The notes below the pieces were generated by a model, which was not told the origin of the DNA, did not search any database, and saw only the letters and a list, made by a program, of their open reading frames with translations. From the NCBI GenBank assembly GCA_017305715.1, contig JAFKKG010000013.1, positions 370,061 through 434,060 on the forward strand: a stretch of DNA of 64,000 bases. Direction: 5' to 3'. Below are positions 43,317 through 51,939 of this stretch, piece after piece. The stretch's first letter is position 1. Every line of letters begins with the position of its first letter. Position numbers and translations under genes: made by a program. The stretch is from Hyphomicrobiales bacterium (GTDB lineage: Bacteria > Pseudomonadota > Alphaproteobacteria > Rhizobiales > Xanthobacteraceae).

Positions 43317-44303
43317 GTGGGACAGATGTTGAAAACGACGGCCGCTTTGGCGGCTATGATCGTCGGCGCGCCCGCTTTTGCCGCGTGGGAGCCGACCAAG
43401 CCGGTTGAAATCGTGGTTGCGGCGGGAGCCGGCGGCGCATCCGACCAGATGGCACGCATGATGCAGGCCGCGATCCAGAAGAACAACCTGATGAAGCAGC
43501 CGATGGTGGTCTCGCTCAAGGGTGGAGCGTCGGGCGCCGAAGCGCTGATGTACATGAAGTCCAGCGACGGCGATCCCAACAAGGTGCTGATCGCCTATTC
43601 GCTGATTTACATGCTGCCCTTGTCGGCGAAGATTCCGTTCAACTGGCGCGATCTGACGCCGGTGTCGGTGGTTGCGCTCGACCAGTTCGTGTTGTGGAAC
43701 AATGCTGCCGGACCGAAGACCGTGAAGGAATTCGTTGCCGCCGCCAAGGCTGCGAGTTCGCCGTTCAAGATGGGCGGCACCGGCTCCAAGCGGGAGGATC
43801 ACGTGCTCACTGTCTTCATGGAGCAGAAGACCGGCGCTAAATTCTCCTATCTACCGTACAAATCCGGCGGCGAAGCCGCGACGCAACTGGTCGGCAACCA
43901 CACCGAATCCAACGTCAACAATCCTTCCGAAAATCTCGAAGTCTGGCGAGCCGGTCAGGTCCGCGCGCTGTGCGTGTTCGACAAGGAGCGTATTTCCTAC
44001 AAGACCAAGGTCACCGAGACGCAATCGTGGAACGACATCCCGACCTGCAAGGAAGAAGGTCTCGACGTGCAATATCTGATGCTGCGCGCGATATTCCTGC
44101 CGGGCAAGGTGACGCCGGATCAGCAGGCGTTCTATGTCGATCTGTTCCAGAAGGTCACGCAGACCCCCGAGTATAAGGACTATATGGAAAAGCAGGCGTT
44201 GAAGCCGATCTTCCTCACCGGCAAGGATATGGTGAAGTTCCTTGAGGAAGATGACAAGCTCAACGCCTCGCTGATGAACGAAGCGGGCTTCGTGGCGAAG
44301 TAA
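43317..44303 (+). CDS. Bug family solute-binding protein
   Basis: A 328-residue tripartite tricarboxylate transporter receptor: a signal segment (KTTAALAAMIVGAPAFAA, cut near residue 22), mature start WEPTKPVEIVVAAGAGGASD, and FSYLPYKSGGEAATQLVGNH in lobe two. The usual PYKG loop is PYKSG. The GTG at 43317 is preceded by an agggaag ribosome-binding site seven bases away; an ATG three codons later is possible. It converges on the aldolase gene; the TctB/TctA membrane pair lies 3 kb downstream and could be its partner. Confidence 0.88.
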   Translation: MGQMLKTTAALAAMIVGAPAFAAWEPTKPVEIVVAAGAGGASDQMARMMQAAIQKNNLMKQPMVVSLKGGASGAEALMYMKSSDGDPNKVLIAYSLIYMLPLSAKIPFNWRDLTPVSVVALDQFVLWNNAAGPKTVKEFVAAAKAASSPFKMGGTGSKREDHVLTVFMEQKTGAKFSYLPYKSGGEAATQLVGNHTESNVNNPSENLEVWRAGQVRALCVFDKERISYKTKVTETQSWNDIPTCKEEGLDVQYLMLRAIFLPGKVTPDQQAFYVDLFQKVTQTPEYKDYMEKQALKPIFLTGKDMVKFLEEDDKLNASLMNEAGFVAK

Positions 44304-44309
44304 GCGGCG

Positions 44310-44960
44310 CTATTTCCCGGCGGGACCGTACCCTGCGATTCTGCCGAGGACATTCTTGATCTCTGCTTTGGGCAGTAAACGCGGTGTGCCGATCTGAAGG
44401 CAGCCATGATACTGTCGTGCTAGCGCTTCGACCTCCACCGCAAGCCACATCGCCTTCGACAACGAGGGTCCCACGGCGATCATGCCGTGATGCTCCAGCA
44501 GGCAGGCCGAGCGATCCTCGAGCGCCTTCACCGCATGTTCCGAGAGTTCCTGAGTGCCGAACGTCGCGTAGGGCGCGCATCGGATGGTGTCGCCGCCGGC
44601 ACAGGCGATCATGTAGTGAATCGGCGGGATTTCGAGGCCCATGATGGCGAGGATCGTCGAATAGGGCGGATGGGCATGCACCACGGCGTCGACTTCAGGC
44701 CGGGCCTTCAGGATATCGAGGTGAAAGCGCCACTCGCTCGACGGCCGCTGAGCGGGATCGAACGCGCCGTCGAGATCCATGAACACGATCTGCTCGGGCT
44801 GCATCGTTTCGTACGGCACGCTGGTCGGCGTGATCAGCAGCCCCGTGCCATGCCGCAGGCTGATATTGCCGGACGTGCCTTGATTGATGCCGAGCGCGTT
44901 CATACTGCGGCAGGCGTCGATGATCGACTGGCGCTTTTCCCGCTCGTGGCTGGCTGACAT
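44310..44960 (-). CDS. Class II aldolase/adducin family protein (FucA-type, probable methylthioribulose-phosphate aldolase)
   Basis: A 216-residue zinc aldolase. Catalytic Glu76 (PSSEW), zinc ligands His95 and His97 (HAHPPYSTIL) and His158 (LLEHHGMIAVG) are each offset by three from E. coli L-fuculose-1-phosphate aldolase (Glu73, His92, His94, His155). The N-terminal phosphate-binding block NQGTSGNISLRHG is also kept. It faces mtnP-mtnA across 173 bases; in bacteria with the DHAP shunt such an aldolase splits 5-methylthioribulose-1-phosphate or 5-deoxyribulose-1-phosphate into DHAP and an aldehyde. A gggagaa ribosome-binding site supports the ATG at 44960. MtnB-type dehydratases share the fold, so a dehydratase role is not excluded. 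Confidence 0.82.
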   Translation of the reverse strand: MSASHEREKRQSIIDACRSMNALGINQGTSGNISLRHGTGLLITPTSVPYETMQPEQIVFMDLDGAFDPAQRPSSEWRFHLDILKARPEVDAVVHAHPPYSTILAIMGLEIPPIHYMIACAGGDTIRCAPYATFGTQELSEHAVKALEDRSACLLEHHGMIAVGPSLSKAMWLAVEVEALARQYHGCLQIGTPRLLPKAEIKNVLGRIAGYGPAGK

Positions 44961-45133
44961 CGATTTCTCCCGATCGCGACGGTGCACGCCGTCAAATCAC
45001 AAAACGCCTGAATCAGAGGGTCTTTGCACCGCGCGAAGAATGGTTGATTATTGCGTCGCAGTATAGTCGAACATCCGCGCGTGCGGGGAGTATGCCGGCG
45101 CGGTTCCGCCGTGAAAACATTCTGGGAGCGACC

Positions 45134-46009
45134 ATGACGAATGCCGTGCTTGGAATTATCGGCGGGTCCGGCATTTACGACTTGCCGGGGCTGGAAAACG
45201 TTCGCGACGAGGCGATCGAGAGCCCCTGGGGTGAGCCTTCCGCACCCGTCAGGCGTGGTGTCATTGCCGGGCTGCCAATCGCCTTTTTGCCACGACATGG
45301 CAAGGGGCACGTTTTGGCGCCCTCGGATATCAACTACCGGGCCAACATCGACGTGCTGAAACGGGCAGGGGTCACCGACCTGATCTCGCTTTCGGCCTGC
45401 GGTTCTTTTCGGGATGATCTCCCGCCCGGCACATTCGTGCTCGTCGACCAGTTCGTCGACCGTACCCACAAACGCGAGAGTTCGTTCTTCGGCAGGGGCT
45501 GCGTTGCTCATGTTTCGATGGCCCATCCGGTGTCGCCGCGGCTGTTGGGACATCTGGCGGCCGCCGCCTCGGCAGAGGGCATCACAGCCGTGCAAGGCGG
45601 CACCTACGTCTGCATGGAGGGGCCCCAGTTCTCCAGTCTCGCCGAGAGCCTGACCTACAAGGCGCAGGGTTACTCGGTGATCGGAATGACCAACATGCCG
45701 GAAGCCAAGCTCGCCCGTGAGGCAGAGATCTGTTACGCCAGCGTGGCGATGGTTACCGATTTCGACTGCTGGCATCCCGATCACGATGCGGTGACGGTTC
45801 AGGATATCATTCGCGTGCTGAATTCGAACGCCGAGAAGGCGAAGGGTCTGGTTGCGCGTCTTGCCAGGGATTTCCCGCGCCAGCATGAGCCGTGCCCGAT
45901 CGGTTCGGACCGCGCGCTTGATACCGCGCTGATCACGGCGCCGGAAGCGCGAGATCCCAAATTGCTTGGGAAACTCGATGCCGTGGCCGGCCGGGTGTTG
46001 CGGTCGTGA
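45134..46009 (+). CDS. mtnP: S-methyl-5'-thioadenosine phosphorylase
   Basis: A 291-residue purine-nucleoside phosphorylase-family enzyme: the N-terminal LGIIGGSGIYDLPGL phosphate loop, PSDINYRANIDVLK, YVCMEGPQFSSLAES and GMTNMPEAKLAREAEICYAS, with FDCWH near the substrate pocket, all typical of MtnP. It splits methylthioadenosine (and 5'-deoxyadenosine) with phosphate to adenine and a ribose-1-phosphate derivative. The ATG at 45134 follows tgggagcg; the frame is open from 45044. mtnA follows 40 bases on. Confidence 0.92.
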   Translation: MTNAVLGIIGGSGIYDLPGLENVRDEAIESPWGEPSAPVRRGVIAGLPIAFLPRHGKGHVLAPSDINYRANIDVLKRAGVTDLISLSACGSFRDDLPPGTFVLVDQFVDRTHKRESSFFGRGCVAHVSMAHPVSPRLLGHLAAAASAEGITAVQGGTYVCMEGPQFSSLAESLTYKAQGYSVIGMTNMPEAKLAREAEICYASVAMVTDFDCWHPDHDAVTVQDIIRVLNSNAEKAKGLVARLARDFPRQHEPCPIGSDRALDTALITAPEARDPKLLGKLDAVAGRVLRS

Positions 46010-46049
46010 GAATATCTTCCAGCGGGCGCGCGACGCCAAGGCGTAGAAC

Positions 46050-47141
46050 ATGAAGGTCGACGGTCGTCATTTTCGCAGCATCTGGCTTGAGTCCGACGGC
46101 TGGTCGGTCGGCGCAATCGACCAGCGGCGACTGCCGCACGAATTCGTTATCGCTCGCATGACGAACCTTGCCGATGCCGCTGAGGCCATTCGCTCCATGC
46201 TGGTACGTGGCGCCCCGCTGATTGGGGCGACCGCGGCCTACGGCGTGGCGCTGGCGATGCGCGCCGATGCTTCCGATGCGGCACTCGATCTCGCCTGCAA
46301 GATGCTGATTGCAACGCGGCCGACCGCGATCAACCTGAAATGGGCGCTCGATGAGATGCAGTCGTTGCTTCGACCGTTATCGCCCTCACGACGGGTCGAG
46401 GCGGCTTACAAACGTGCCAATGAAATCGCGGAGGAAGATATCGCGATCAATCGGGAAATCGGCCGGCACGGCCTGGCCCTGATCGAAGCAATCGCCGCGA
46501 CCAAACCGGGAGAGCCCGTCAACGTTCTGACGCATTGCAACGCTGGATGGCTGGCGACGGTCGACTTCGGCACCGCGACGGCTCCGATCTATCTCGCGCA
46601 TGATCGGGGTGTGAAGATTCATGTTTGGGTAGATGAGACGCGCCCCCGCAACCAGGGAGCCTCGCTCACGGCGTGGGAGCTTGGCCACCACGGCGTCCCG
46701 CACACCGTGATTCCCGACAACACCGGTGGCCATCTGATGCAGCACCGCATGGTCGATCTCGCGATCGTGGGAACCGACCGCGTGACCGCCAGTGGCGATG
46801 TCTGCAACAAGATCGGAACCTACCTGAAAGCACTCGCCGCCCACGATAATGGCGTGCCATTCTATGTTGCACTGCCGTCGCCGACCATCGACTTTAGTAT
46901 TGACGATGGCATCCGGCAGATCCCGATCGAGCAACGCAGCGCCGACGAGGTCACAACCATGACCGGCCGAACCGCCGACGGGCGCATTGAGGCGGTGCGT
47001 GTGGTGCCTGCGGGCTCGCCCGTCGCCAATTATGCCTTCGACGTCACGCCAGCCCGGCTGGTGAGCGGACTGATTACCGAACGCGGTGTGCTCAGGGCCG
47101 AGCGTGCTGCACTTGCGAGAGCCTTTCCGGACCGCGCCTGA
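46050..47141 (+). CDS. mtnA: S-methyl-5-thioribose-1-phosphate isomerase
   Basis: A 363-residue isomerase related to eIF2B. Visible are [21 protein letters not shown], the catalytic cysteine in [24 protein letters not shown] and the catalytic aspartate in [18 protein letters not shown]. It converts 5-methylthioribose-1-phosphate to the ribulose form, the step after MtnP. Its product would be the substrate of the FucA-type aldolase encoded on the other side of mtnP. No mtnB, mtnC, mtnD or mtnK gene is seen in the window. Confidence 0.93.
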   Translation: MKVDGRHFRSIWLESDGWSVGAIDQRRLPHEFVIARMTNLADAAEAIRSMLVRGAPLIGATAAYGVALAMRADASDAALDLACKMLIATRPTAINLKWALDEMQSLLRPLSPSRRVEAAYKRANEIAEEDIAINREIGRHGLALIEAIAATKPGEPVNVLTHCNAGWLATVDFGTATAPIYLAHDRGVKIHVWVDETRPRNQGASLTAWELGHHGVPHTVIPDNTGGHLMQHRMVDLAIVGTDRVTASGDVCNKIGTYLKALAAHDNGVPFYVALPSPTIDFSIDDGIRQIPIEQRSADEVTTMTGRTADGRIEAVRVVPAGSPVANYAFDVTPARLVSGLITERGVLRAERAALARAFPDRA

Positions 47142-47204
47142 GGTCATTGACGCCTGGTATACCAGCGTCGTATCCCCTCACTGACCGCCGCTACCGGATG
47201 ATCC

Positions 47205-47747
47205 ATGTCCAACACCGATATTGAAATCGTCGTCGACGATCCGACTGCACCTGAGGCCGACTCGCCTGCGGTGACCTCCACCCGCGTCGTCGAAATCGTG
47301 GTGTCGCTGCTGCTGCTTGCATTGGCGCTGACGCTTGGGTGGGACAACTGGCGCACCGGTGCCGCTTGGGACTCCACCGGTCCGCAGGCCGGCTATTTTC
47401 CGTTCTATCTCTCCGTGATCCTCGGCGGCGCCAGCCTCTATGGTCTCGTCACTGCTTTTCTGTCGCGCAGTGAGGCTACCGGGACCTTCGTTACGCAGGC
47501 GCAGCTTCGGCGCGTCTTGGCTGTGTTCGTACCGACGCTGCTGTTCTGTCTTGCGATGCAATTTCTTGGGCTCTACGTCGCAAGTTTCCTCTTGATCGCG
47601 GCTTTCATGCGTATGGTCGGCAAGATCGCGTTGTGGAAATCGCTGCTGACCGCCTTCGTGTTCACCGCCGTGATGTTCGTGACCTTCGACATCGCGTTTG
47701 ACGTCATCATGCCGAAGGGACCGCTCGAAGCGGCCCTCGGTCGCTAG
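47205..47747 (+). CDS. tctB: Tripartite tricarboxylate transporter small membrane subunit (TctB)
   Basis: A 180-residue inner-membrane protein with four predicted helices (VVEIVVSLLLLALALTLGW, then YFPFYLSVILGGASLYGLV, VPTLLFCLAMQFLGLYVASF and LTAFVFTAVMFVTFDIAF). The GPQAGYFPFYLS block before helix 2 is a TctB hallmark. It pairs with the TctA subunit encoded 20 bases downstream and needs a periplasmic Bug receptor, several of which are encoded in this window. Confidence 0.87.
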   Translation: MSNTDIEIVVDDPTAPEADSPAVTSTRVVEIVVSLLLLALALTLGWDNWRTGAAWDSTGPQAGYFPFYLSVILGGASLYGLVTAFLSRSEATGTFVTQAQLRRVLAVFVPTLLFCLAMQFLGLYVASFLLIAAFMRMVGKIALWKSLLTAFVFTAVMFVTFDIAFDVIMPKGPLEAALGR

Positions 47748-47767
47748 CAGATCGCAGGACTGAACGG

Positions 47768-49294
47768 ATGGAAGCCCTCGGTCTCCTCATGCACGGCTTT
47801 GCCGTCCTGCTGACGTGGAAGACGCTTGCCCTGATGATGGTCGGGCTGGTGCTCGGCATTTTTGTTGGCGTGTTGCCGGGGCTCGGTGGACCAAACGGCG
47901 TGGCGATCCTGTTGCCGCTGACTTTCACCATGGATCCGACTTCCGCCATCGTGATGCTGTCCTGCATCTACTGGGGCGCGTTGTTCGGTGGTGCCATCAC
48001 CTCGATCCTTTTCAACATTCCCGGTGAGGCCTGGTCGGTTGCAACCACCTTCGACGGCTATCCGATGGCTCAGCAGGGCCGGGCGGCCGAAGCGCTGACC
48101 GCGGCCTTTACCTCGTCGTTCATCGGCTCGCTGGTGGCGGTCCTTCTGATTACGTTCCTCGCGCCCATGATCTCGTCCTTCGCGCTGAAGTTCGGACCGC
48201 CTGAATTCTTCGCGGTCTATCTGCTCACCTTCTGCTCCTTTGTCGGCCTCGGCCGCGAGGCCAAGCACAAGACGGTCATCTCGATGTCGCTCGGCCTGTT
48301 ACTCGCCGGCGTCGGCATGGACACGGTGTCGGGCCAACTGCGCATGACTTTTGGATCGTCCGAACTGCTGCGTGGCATCAATTTCCTGGTTGCGGTGATC
48401 GGCCTGTTTGGCATCAGCGAAATCCTGCTGACGATGGAAGAGCGCCTCGCGCTGCGCGGACACGCCGCTGGAATCAGCCTGCGCGTCGTGTTGTCGGTCT
48501 GGAAGGATCTGCCGAAATACTGGGTGACGCTGTTGCGTTCGTCGTTCATCGGCTGCTGGCTCGGTATCACGCCAGGAGGCGCGATCGCGGCCTCGTTCAT
48601 GGGCTACAATCTCGCCAAGCGCTTTTCCAAGGATCCCGACAGTTTTGGCAAGGGCCGCATCGAAGGCGTGTTCGCGCCTGAAACGGCGGCCCATGCCTCC
48701 GGCACCTCAGCCTTGCTTCCCATGCTGGCGCTCGGCATTCCCGGCTCCGGCACCGCAGCGATCCTGCTCGGCGGTTTGATGGTCTGGGGCCTCAACCCGG
48801 GACCATTGCTGTTCGTCGAACACAAGGATTTTGTCTGGGGCCTGATCGCTTCGATGTATCTCGGCAACGTCGTCGGTCTCGTGCTGGTGCTGACGACGGT
48901 GCCGATTTTCGCCTCGATCCTGCGGGTGCCGTTTGCGGCAGTCGCGCCGATGATCGTGGTGTCGTGCGCGATCGGCGCCTATGCGATCCAGAACGCGATG
49001 TTCGATATCTGGCTGATGCTTGGCTTCGGCGTCGTCGGCTACGTCTTCAAGAAGATCGGAATTCCGTTGGCGCCGTTCACTTTGGCGCTCGTGCTCGGGA
49101 ATCGCGCCGAGGATGCGTTCCGCCTGTCGATGATCGGCTCCGGCGGCGATATGAAGGTGTTCTGGTCAAACGGTCTGGTTGGTTCAATTACTACGCTGGC
49201 GATCGTTCTGTTGTTCTGGCCCATCATCGACAGCGTGTTTGGCCGCGCAGTTCGATTGGTTGGGTCGAAAAACAATTCTTTGTCAAAGACTTAA
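47768..49294 (+). CDS. tctA: Tripartite tricarboxylate transporter large membrane subunit (TctA)
   Basis: A 508-residue membrane protein with about twelve predicted helices. The family motif FVGVLPGLGGPNGVAILLPL lies near residues 34-53, with the second copy LGIPGSGTAAILLGGLMVWGL in the C-terminal half, reflecting the internal duplication of TctA. It uses the ion gradient to import the carboxylate delivered by a Bug receptor. It follows tctB by 20 bases and is the last gene before the outer-membrane protein. Confidence 0.93.
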   Translation: MEALGLLMHGFAVLLTWKTLALMMVGLVLGIFVGVLPGLGGPNGVAILLPLTFTMDPTSAIVMLSCIYWGALFGGAITSILFNIPGEAWSVATTFDGYPMAQQGRAAEALTAAFTSSFIGSLVAVLLITFLAPMISSFALKFGPPEFFAVYLLTFCSFVGLGREAKHKTVISMSLGLLLAGVGMDTVSGQLRMTFGSSELLRGINFLVAVIGLFGISEILLTMEERLALRGHAAGISLRVVLSVWKDLPKYWVTLLRSSFIGCWLGITPGGAIAASFMGYNLAKRFSKDPDSFGKGRIEGVFAPETAAHASGTSALLPMLALGIPGSGTAAILLGGLMVWGLNPGPLLFVEHKDFVWGLIASMYLGNVVGLVLVLTTVPIFASILRVPFAAVAPMIVVSCAIGAYAIQNAMFDIWLMLGFGVVGYVFKKIGIPLAPFTLALVLGNRAEDAFRLSMIGSGGDMKVFWSNGLVGSITTLAIVLLFWPIIDSVFGRAVRLVGSKNNSLSKT

Positions 49295-49439
49295 GATAAT
49301 TTTTTGGTTTGTTCACCATGGCTTCCGCCAATTGGTCGATGGAACCCGATTGTGTCCTCTTGTTGCTGGTTGGTGACAGGCTGCTGCGAGATTCCCGTAT
49401 ATGTTGATCGCAAGTTGCTGTTCACCCTAGGGGAAACCC

Positions 49440-50261
49440 ATGAAGCGCATTTTGATTGCTGGCGCCACGATCGCCTCGCTGCTGACCACGAACGCTCTGG
49501 CCGCCGATTTGGCGCCGCGACCCTATACCAAGGCACCTGTAATCGTCGACCCTGGTTACAATTGGACGGGGTTCTATGTCGGCCTCAACGGCGGCTATAG
49601 CTGGGGGAGGGCGACTGACACGGCTCCTATCGGCGCTCCCTTCCCGGGCGCGGCTACGCTGCGTCAGAATGTGGATGGCGGCCTCGCCGGCGGCCAGATC
49701 GGTTATAACTGGCAGGTGGATCGGAAATGGGTGCTCGGCGTTGAAGCGGATGGCCAATGGAGCGGGGAACGCGGGCGATCAAATGATGTATTGGGGACGA
49801 TCCGGATTGGAGCGATCGGCCTGACGGCCTCCAGTGCCGTCGCTACCGATTTTCCCTGGTTCGCAACTTTCCGCGGACGCGCTGGCTTTCTTGTTGATCC
49901 GAGCTTGCTGCTGTACGGCACAGGTGGTCTAGCGGTTGGCGAAGTGCGGTTCGCGAATACGGCAACGCTGACGGCTCAGCTTTTCGACGGCAACAGCAAC
50001 ACGCCGATCGGCGCGCCGGTTTCGGCCTCTGCAACGGTGGCGGAAAGCCAGACCCGGGTGGGCTGGACCGTCGGTGGCGGATTGGAGAAGAAGTTCGCCC
50101 CCAACTGGTCGGCGAAGGCGGAGTATCTGTACATGGATTTCGGGTCGAAGACGTATTTTGGCGGAACCGCCAATGCTGTCGACGTCCGCTTCCGTGATCA
50201 CGTTGGCCGCGTCGGCATCAACTACCAGTTCACCGCTGGGCCCGTCGTCGCCAAATATTGA
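49440..50261 (+). CDS. Outer-membrane beta-barrel protein (Omp25/Omp31 type)
   Basis: A 273-residue outer-membrane protein: signal peptide MKRILIAGATIASLLTTNALA, mature start ADLAPRPYTKAPV, the family opener NWTGFYVGLNGGYSWG, and alternating barrel strands to the end, finishing with VGRVGINYQF, a typical penultimate strand, before a short PVVAKY tail. Such proteins anchor the outer membrane to peptidoglycan or form small barrels. An aggggaaa ribosome-binding site precedes the ATG, and a strong intrinsic terminator follows 23 bases after the stop, so it is a single-gene transcript. Confidence 0.92.
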   Translation: MKRILIAGATIASLLTTNALAADLAPRPYTKAPVIVDPGYNWTGFYVGLNGGYSWGRATDTAPIGAPFPGAATLRQNVDGGLAGGQIGYNWQVDRKWVLGVEADGQWSGERGRSNDVLGTIRIGAIGLTASSAVATDFPWFATFRGRAGFLVDPSLLLYGTGGLAVGEVRFANTATLTAQLFDGNSNTPIGAPVSASATVAESQTRVGWTVGGGLEKKFAPNWSAKAEYLYMDFGSKTYFGGTANAVDVRFRDHVGRVGINYQFTAGPVVAKY

Positions 50262-50283
50262 ACGAATGGAATTCTCAAGATAG

Positions 50284-50313
50284 AAAAGCCCCGGTTTTTC
50301 GGGGCTTTTTTTT
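50284..50313 (+). terminator. Intrinsic terminator after the outer-membrane protein gene
   Basis: Stem gccccg (50288-50293) pairs with cggggc (50300-50305), extended by A-T pairs, around a gttttt loop, and is followed by eight T residues. It starts 23 bases after the stop codon at 50261, in the right orientation. Confidence 0.88.
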
Positions 50314-50524
50314 AATCGTTAGCGATGCCGCTCAAACTCGCGCGGCGGCAGCAACGGCATCGCCGCCACGCTTCCGCAATTTTGGGGCCCCGAAACCATC
50401 CGACAAGCGTTGGAAATGGCCGGTGTCGGGCTTATTGGAGAGGGAAGAGGGCCTCGTCCTCGGAAGCGCCATACCTTGCGTGCCCAAGCCTTGCGGTGCT
50501 AGCCGGTAGATCCCTGACTGCAGA

Positions 50525-51907
50525 GTGGTTGGAGCGAACTTGTCGGATTGGATGCGATTGCTGGTGCGCGACCGGCAGACGATTTTCGGCGCCGTGTTTG
50601 CGGCGTTTATCTCGTCGCACGCGGCGCTGGTGCTGTTGTTCGGCTTTGCCGGTTCGCTCGGTAACGCCATTTTCACCGGCTTGTTTCTTTCCCTCACCAC
50701 GGCCGTGATCTGGTTTTTGACCTTCCGGAATGACTTCGCTGTCTCGGCGCTGGATTACATATTCGTTGGGCTCGTCGCTGTGATCCTCTGCTCCGTTCTC
50801 TCGAACGGCTTGACGGCAGAGCCGAAGGAATATGTTCTGCTGATACTCACGTTGTTTGCCTACCCGGCCTGCCGCTTTATCCGCGTCGACGATCTGACCC
50901 GCGGACGTCACGGGTTCGATTTTGTCCAAGCCGTTTTGGTAGTGATCGGTACGGCGGCGACAATTGCTGCGCTCGTCGGGCAATGGAATGGATTTCGCAG
51001 CAAGCCAATAATCTTCGGCTTTGACGGGGCCGCGATCTACTTCCTCCAATCACTGAGTTATCTGGTTTTTTCCGTCCTGATTGCGCGACAGCTAACCGCC
51101 TTCAGGGCGTTTTTGTTCTTCTTTCTGTTAATTATCCCGATGGCGATATTTGCGGCTTCCATGGTCCGCTTCGTATTCGTCGCTCTCGTCGGAACGTTGG
51201 TTCTTGCTACATATCTGGGTTTCTGGCGGCGGAAAAACATCCTGATTGTCGTCGCCGCAATTGTCATAGGCATCGCGGCAGGATTTGTATCGAGGTCGAC
51301 GCATGTCCTTCGATACTCCACCTATGCGATGGGGGCCGATCAGATCGATTCAACCAGAACGCCGCAGCCGGAAAATCAACTATCCAGGCCCCAGACGGCT
51401 CCGACGGGGGTACCGACCGGAAAACAGGCAACTCGTTCGCAAGCTCTCGCGCCAAGCTGTTCCACAGACGCGAACGTCAATATGCAGAATTCCATCGCGA
51501 TCAGGAAGGTCCTGCTGTACGACGCGGCCTTCATGCTGCCAAGCGCAGGGCTGTTTGGGCATGGTCTGGATGGCTTCATGAGAAAATCATGTTTGACCGG
51601 CCACCAGATTCATAATTCGTTCGTGCAGGCTTTTGTCGAGTTCGGATGGCTGGGCGGGATTCTTTTTGCCATGCTTGTTGCGAAGAGCTGGTGGTCGATC
51701 CTGAAAGTGGCGAGGAGGGATGCCGCGAGCAGGTTTGCGTTTTGCTGCCTGACGTTCGTCGTTCTGCTCTGCCTTGCGCATGGCCGTTTCAGTCGAGAGG
51801 CTGTCGTATTCGCATGGATTGGGGCCGTGGCTGGAATGACGCAGCCCGCACGAATCCGTTCGCCGGTCACGGAGCCGGCTGAGTCCTTTGTATCGCGCCC
51901 TTCGTGA
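50525..51907 (+). CDS. O-antigen ligase/polymerase-like membrane protein
   Basis: A 460-residue inner-membrane protein with about ten to twelve predicted helices and one large periplasmic loop (about residues 265-335, containing TPQPENQLSRPQTAPTGVPT). The loop is followed by LFGHGLDGFM and HQIHNSFVQAFVEFGWLGGI, the histidine-containing segment typical of WaaL/Wzy-type proteins. It should polymerise or transfer glycan repeats at the periplasmic face. The start is uncertain: GTG at 50525, or a TTG at 50540 that has a ggag ribosome-binding site. It is separated by a terminator from the upstream gene. Confidence 0.78.
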   Translation: MVGANLSDWMRLLVRDRQTIFGAVFAAFISSHAALVLLFGFAGSLGNAIFTGLFLSLTTAVIWFLTFRNDFAVSALDYIFVGLVAVILCSVLSNGLTAEPKEYVLLILTLFAYPACRFIRVDDLTRGRHGFDFVQAVLVVIGTAATIAALVGQWNGFRSKPIIFGFDGAAIYFLQSLSYLVFSVLIARQLTAFRAFLFFFLLIIPMAIFAASMVRFVFVALVGTLVLATYLGFWRRKNILIVVAAIVIGIAAGFVSRSTHVLRYSTYAMGADQIDSTRTPQPENQLSRPQTAPTGVPTGKQATRSQALAPSCSTDANVNMQNSIAIRKVLLYDAAFMLPSAGLFGHGLDGFMRKSCLTGHQIHNSFVQAFVEFGWLGGILFAMLVAKSWWSILKVARRDAASRFAFCCLTFVVLLCLAHGRFSREAVVFAWIGAVAGMTQPARIRSPVTEPAESFVSRPS

Positions 51908-51939
51908 TGAGGTAAGGCTCGCCGCTTCAGGCCTTCGCT

